Assembly: GCF_014193585.1 (NCBI RefSeq)
Contig: NZ_BLXY01000001.1
Span: forward strand, 230,033-294,032
DNA: 64,000 nt
Direction of reading: 5' to 3'
Origin: Geomonas paludis
Lineage (GTDB): Bacteria > Desulfobacterota > Desulfuromonadia > Geobacterales > Geobacteraceae
Below are positions 62,193 to 64,000 of this stretch, piece after piece (within the stretch, counting starts at the first letter, position 1; each line of letters starts with the position of its first letter). Both the position numbers and the translations under genes were made by a program. The notes beneath the pieces were generated by a model, which worked only from the letters and a program-made list of their open reading frames with translations, did no database searches and had not been told where the DNA came from.

Positions 62193-63674
62193 ATGATATG
62201 CCCGCTGTCCCCTGCGCATTTGGTGGCACTGACCGCCTTCCAGATCGCAACCGTGCTACTTTTCATCGACCCCCTCTGGGCTGCGTTGCCGCTTGCCCTT
62301 TTCATCCTGCTGTGCCTGTTGACGCCCTTTTTCCCACGCCTGGGCTTTTTTCTTCCCATCGTGAGCCGCGGCCCCAAAGGAGCAAGGGGGGTGGCCCTCA
62401 CCTTTGACGACGGTCCAGATCCCCTGGTCACTCCGAAGGTGCTGGAACTTCTGCGCCGGCACGGCATCAGCGCGACCTTCTTCGTCACCGGACGACGCGC
62501 CGAACGCTACCCCGAACTGATCGAGGCGATCCTGGCGGCGGGGCACGCCGTGGCCAACCACTCCCTGAACCACGACCCCTTCCTCATGCTGAAGACAACG
62601 GAGATGTTGCGCAGCGAGGTGGCGGGGGCGCAGCAGGTGCTGCGGCGCTTCGGCATCCAGCCGCTCGCCTTCCGGCCGCCGGTCGGGATCACCAACTCGC
62701 GCCTGTGGCGGGTCCTCTTGGAAAACGGGATGTTCTGCGTCAATTTCAGCTGCCGCGCGGGGGACATGGGAAACCGGCGCATAGCCGGCCTGGCACGGAA
62801 GATTCTTGCCAGGGTCAAGCCGGGCGACATCGTCCTGCTGCACGACGTGGCCCCGCCCAAGGGAGATCCGGCGCATCTGCTGGCCGAGTTCGAGCAGCTG
62901 ATCGAGGGGGTGAAGGGTAAAGGGCTGGAGGTCGTGCCGCTGGCGCGCCTGATCGGCAGGGAGGTCATGCAGCGGGAAGGGGTCTCCCCGGACCCCGCCG
63001 AACTCTTCTACGACGGGCTGGCGGCCGGGTACGACGACGAGCAGTTCCACTCCAACGTCTCCATGTCGCGCACCATGGAGCAGCAGCTCTTTGAAGCCCG
63101 CGTCCCCACCCTCTTCAGCGGGCGCGGCCGGGTGCTGGAGATCGGCGCCGGAACCGGGATCTTCACCCTGGCAATCGCACGCAACTGCTCCGAGGTGGTG
63201 GCGGTCGACATCTCCGCGAAGATGCTGCAGCTTCTCGAGCGCAAGGCAAAGGAGCAGGGGATCGACAACGTGTCCATCGTGAAGGGGAACGTCGAGGAAC
63301 TGCCCCTGTCCGGCCCCTACTCGGTGGTCTGTGCCTTCTCCGCGCTGGAATACCTGAGGGACCTGCCGGGACTGCTCAAGCGGCTCGCCCCCGAGGTCGA
63401 GCCGGGCGGCACCATCTACTTCATCACCGCCCGCACCTCGTTGTTCAGGCTGTTCACCCAGATCGGCAACGCCATGCGCCAGGGGATGTGGCTGCAATCG
63501 CGCAGCCGCGGCCGGATGGAGAGGATGCTCCGGGAGGCGGGCTTCGAGCCGGTGAGCATCACCTCGCATCTTTTGAAGTGCGTCATCAACGGTGGCATGC
63601 TGCTGGAGGTGGTGGCGCGCAAGCCGGAGAGCACTGGGGCAGTGGTGACGGCAGCGGCCGGGGGCGCGCCATGA
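62193..63674 (+). CDS. Fusion of NodB-type polysaccharide deacetylase and SAM methyltransferase
   Basis: 493 aa. Two membrane segments (about 8-50), then a NodB domain at about 65-240 with metal and catalytic residues in LTFDDGPDP, H-x3-H in NHSLNHDP and the RPPVG motif. A class I methyltransferase follows at about 270-480, with VLEIGAGTGIFTLAIA and AVDIS. It would N-deacetylate a glycan or glycolipid and methylate the same or a linked substrate. The glycosyltransferase gene overlaps its end by four bases, so both act in one pathway. Confidence 0.9.
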   Translation: MICPLSPAHLVALTAFQIATVLLFIDPLWAALPLALFILLCLLTPFFPRLGFFLPIVSRGPKGARGVALTFDDGPDPLVTPKVLELLRRHGISATFFVTGRRAERYPELIEAILAAGHAVANHSLNHDPFLMLKTTEMLRSEVAGAQQVLRRFGIQPLAFRPPVGITNSRLWRVLLENGMFCVNFSCRAGDMGNRRIAGLARKILARVKPGDIVLLHDVAPPKGDPAHLLAEFEQLIEGVKGKGLEVVPLARLIGREVMQREGVSPDPAELFYDGLAAGYDDEQFHSNVSMSRTMEQQLFEARVPTLFSGRGRVLEIGAGTGIFTLAIARNCSEVVAVDISAKMLQLLERKAKEQGIDNVSIVKGNVEELPLSGPYSVVCAFSALEYLRDLPGLLKRLAPEVEPGGTIYFITARTSLFRLFTQIGNAMRQGMWLQSRSRGRMERMLREAGFEPVSITSHLLKCVINGGMLLEVVARKPESTGAVVTAAAGGAP

Positions 63675-64000
63675 GCGAGGTGAAGACGGGCCGGGAACAA
63701 TGGCCCAGGACACTGGTGCTGGTGCCGGTCTACAACCACGCCGCCACCCTGCGCGACGTAGTGCAGAAGGCGCTCGACCAGGGGCTGGAGGTGCTGGTCG
63801 TGGATGACGGCAGCACGGACGGGAGCCTGGACCGGGTCGCCGATCTTCCCATCCTCCGACACAGGCTCCCCTGCAACCAGGGCAAGGGGGGCGCAATCCT
63901 GGCCGGTGCGGAACTCGCGCGCGCGGCCGGGTACGAGGCCCTGCTCACCATCGACGCCGACGGCCAGCACGATCCCGCCGACGCCCCCGGCATCCTGGAC
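63671..64000 (+). CDS. Family 2 glycosyltransferase, cut by the window end
   Basis: The first 110 residues are present; the gene continues past 64000. GT-A fold start: LVPVYNHAATLRDVV, the nucleotide-binding VVDDGSTDGS, and the DXD-like LTIDADGQHDPAD. This subgroup resembles the glycosyltransferases found with LpxL-like acyltransferases in polyene and glycolipid clusters. Translationally coupled to the deacetylase-methyltransferase gene. Confidence 0.92.
   Translation, partial: MSEVKTGREQWPRTLVLVPVYNHAATLRDVVQKALDQGLEVLVVDDGSTDGSLDRVADLPILRHRLPCNQGKGGAILAGAELARAAGYEALLTIDADGQHDPADAPGILD

Noticed and set aside
62256-63896. 546-aa minus-strand frame opposite the deacetylase-methyltransferase
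   Set aside because: Antisense artefact crossing two well-supported genes; no recognisable domain.

Overview
The window is GC-rich bacterial DNA. Its gene content suggests a Geobacter-like member of the Desulfuromonadota. Grounds: a chemoreceptor fused to bacteriohemerythrin, an A2-type caa3 oxidase operon, DUF1847/DUF2155/DUF2288 genes, and several GC-rich palindromic repeat families between genes. The lineage is an inference; there is no rRNA in the window to confirm it.

Layout. 0-8 kb: a chemoreceptor, a small membrane protein, then the operon sco1-coxA-coxC-coxD-coxB-ctaB, which encodes and assembles a terminal oxidase, followed by a 63-aa Cys/His protein. 7.9-13.4 kb: an outer-membrane porin with a small PstS-like binding protein, the threonine-to-glycine pair tdh/kbl, and a second PstS-like lipoprotein. 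13.5-18.5 kb: a HigBA-like toxin-antitoxin pair, cmoA-cmoB (tRNA wobble uridine), a degraded mobile-element remnant, a lone receiver-domain protein, a paralogue of the 63-aa protein, and hicAB. Both toxin genes have a near-consensus promoter placed so that the mRNA should start at the toxin ATG. 18.5-30.4 kb: M28 peptidase, an ovoA-ovoB pair (ovothiol), GMP reductase, MFS transporter, Dus, an FKBP isomerase with a Cys/Asp-rich insert, and the YceH, DUF2288 and DUF1847 genes. 30.3-32.4 kb: a single AlbA_2/Schlafen-type gene inserted at the 3' end of the DUF1847 gene between 22-bp direct repeats, followed by eight phased 10-bp T-tract repeats.

32.4-39.3 kb is ordinary chromosome: a short KdpD-like kinase with KdpE, a lone flagellin, thpR, serS followed by two tRNA-Ser genes, a DUF2155 lipoprotein and a tRNA-Arg. 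From 39,244 to 55,636 lies a 16.4-kb island. It is integrated in the 3' end of that tRNA-Arg and bounded by a perfect 46-bp duplication. It carries a tyrosine integrase, a small-gene operon (including YkvA-like DUF1232 and DUF2787), a type III-like modification/restriction pair, an RloC/PrrC-like ATPase with a zinc-hook CxxC, a DUF927 helicase and a structured-looking noncoding stretch beside the right end. The architecture is that of a tRNA-integrating, probably self-replicating or satellite-like element with an anti-phage cargo.

55.7-64 kb: a second tRNA-Arg, an AlgI-type acyltransferase with an SGNH-like partner, a lipoprotein, an ankyrin lipoprotein gene broken by an in-frame amber codon, then a cell-surface cluster (LpxL-like acyltransferase, alpha/beta hydrolase, polysaccharide deacetylase fused to a methyltransferase, and a family 2 glycosyltransferase cut by the window end). 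The strongest candidates for new biology are the restriction plus RloC-like cassette, the self-contained AlbA_2 insertion, the leaderless toxin arrangement and the noncoding region near the island's right end.
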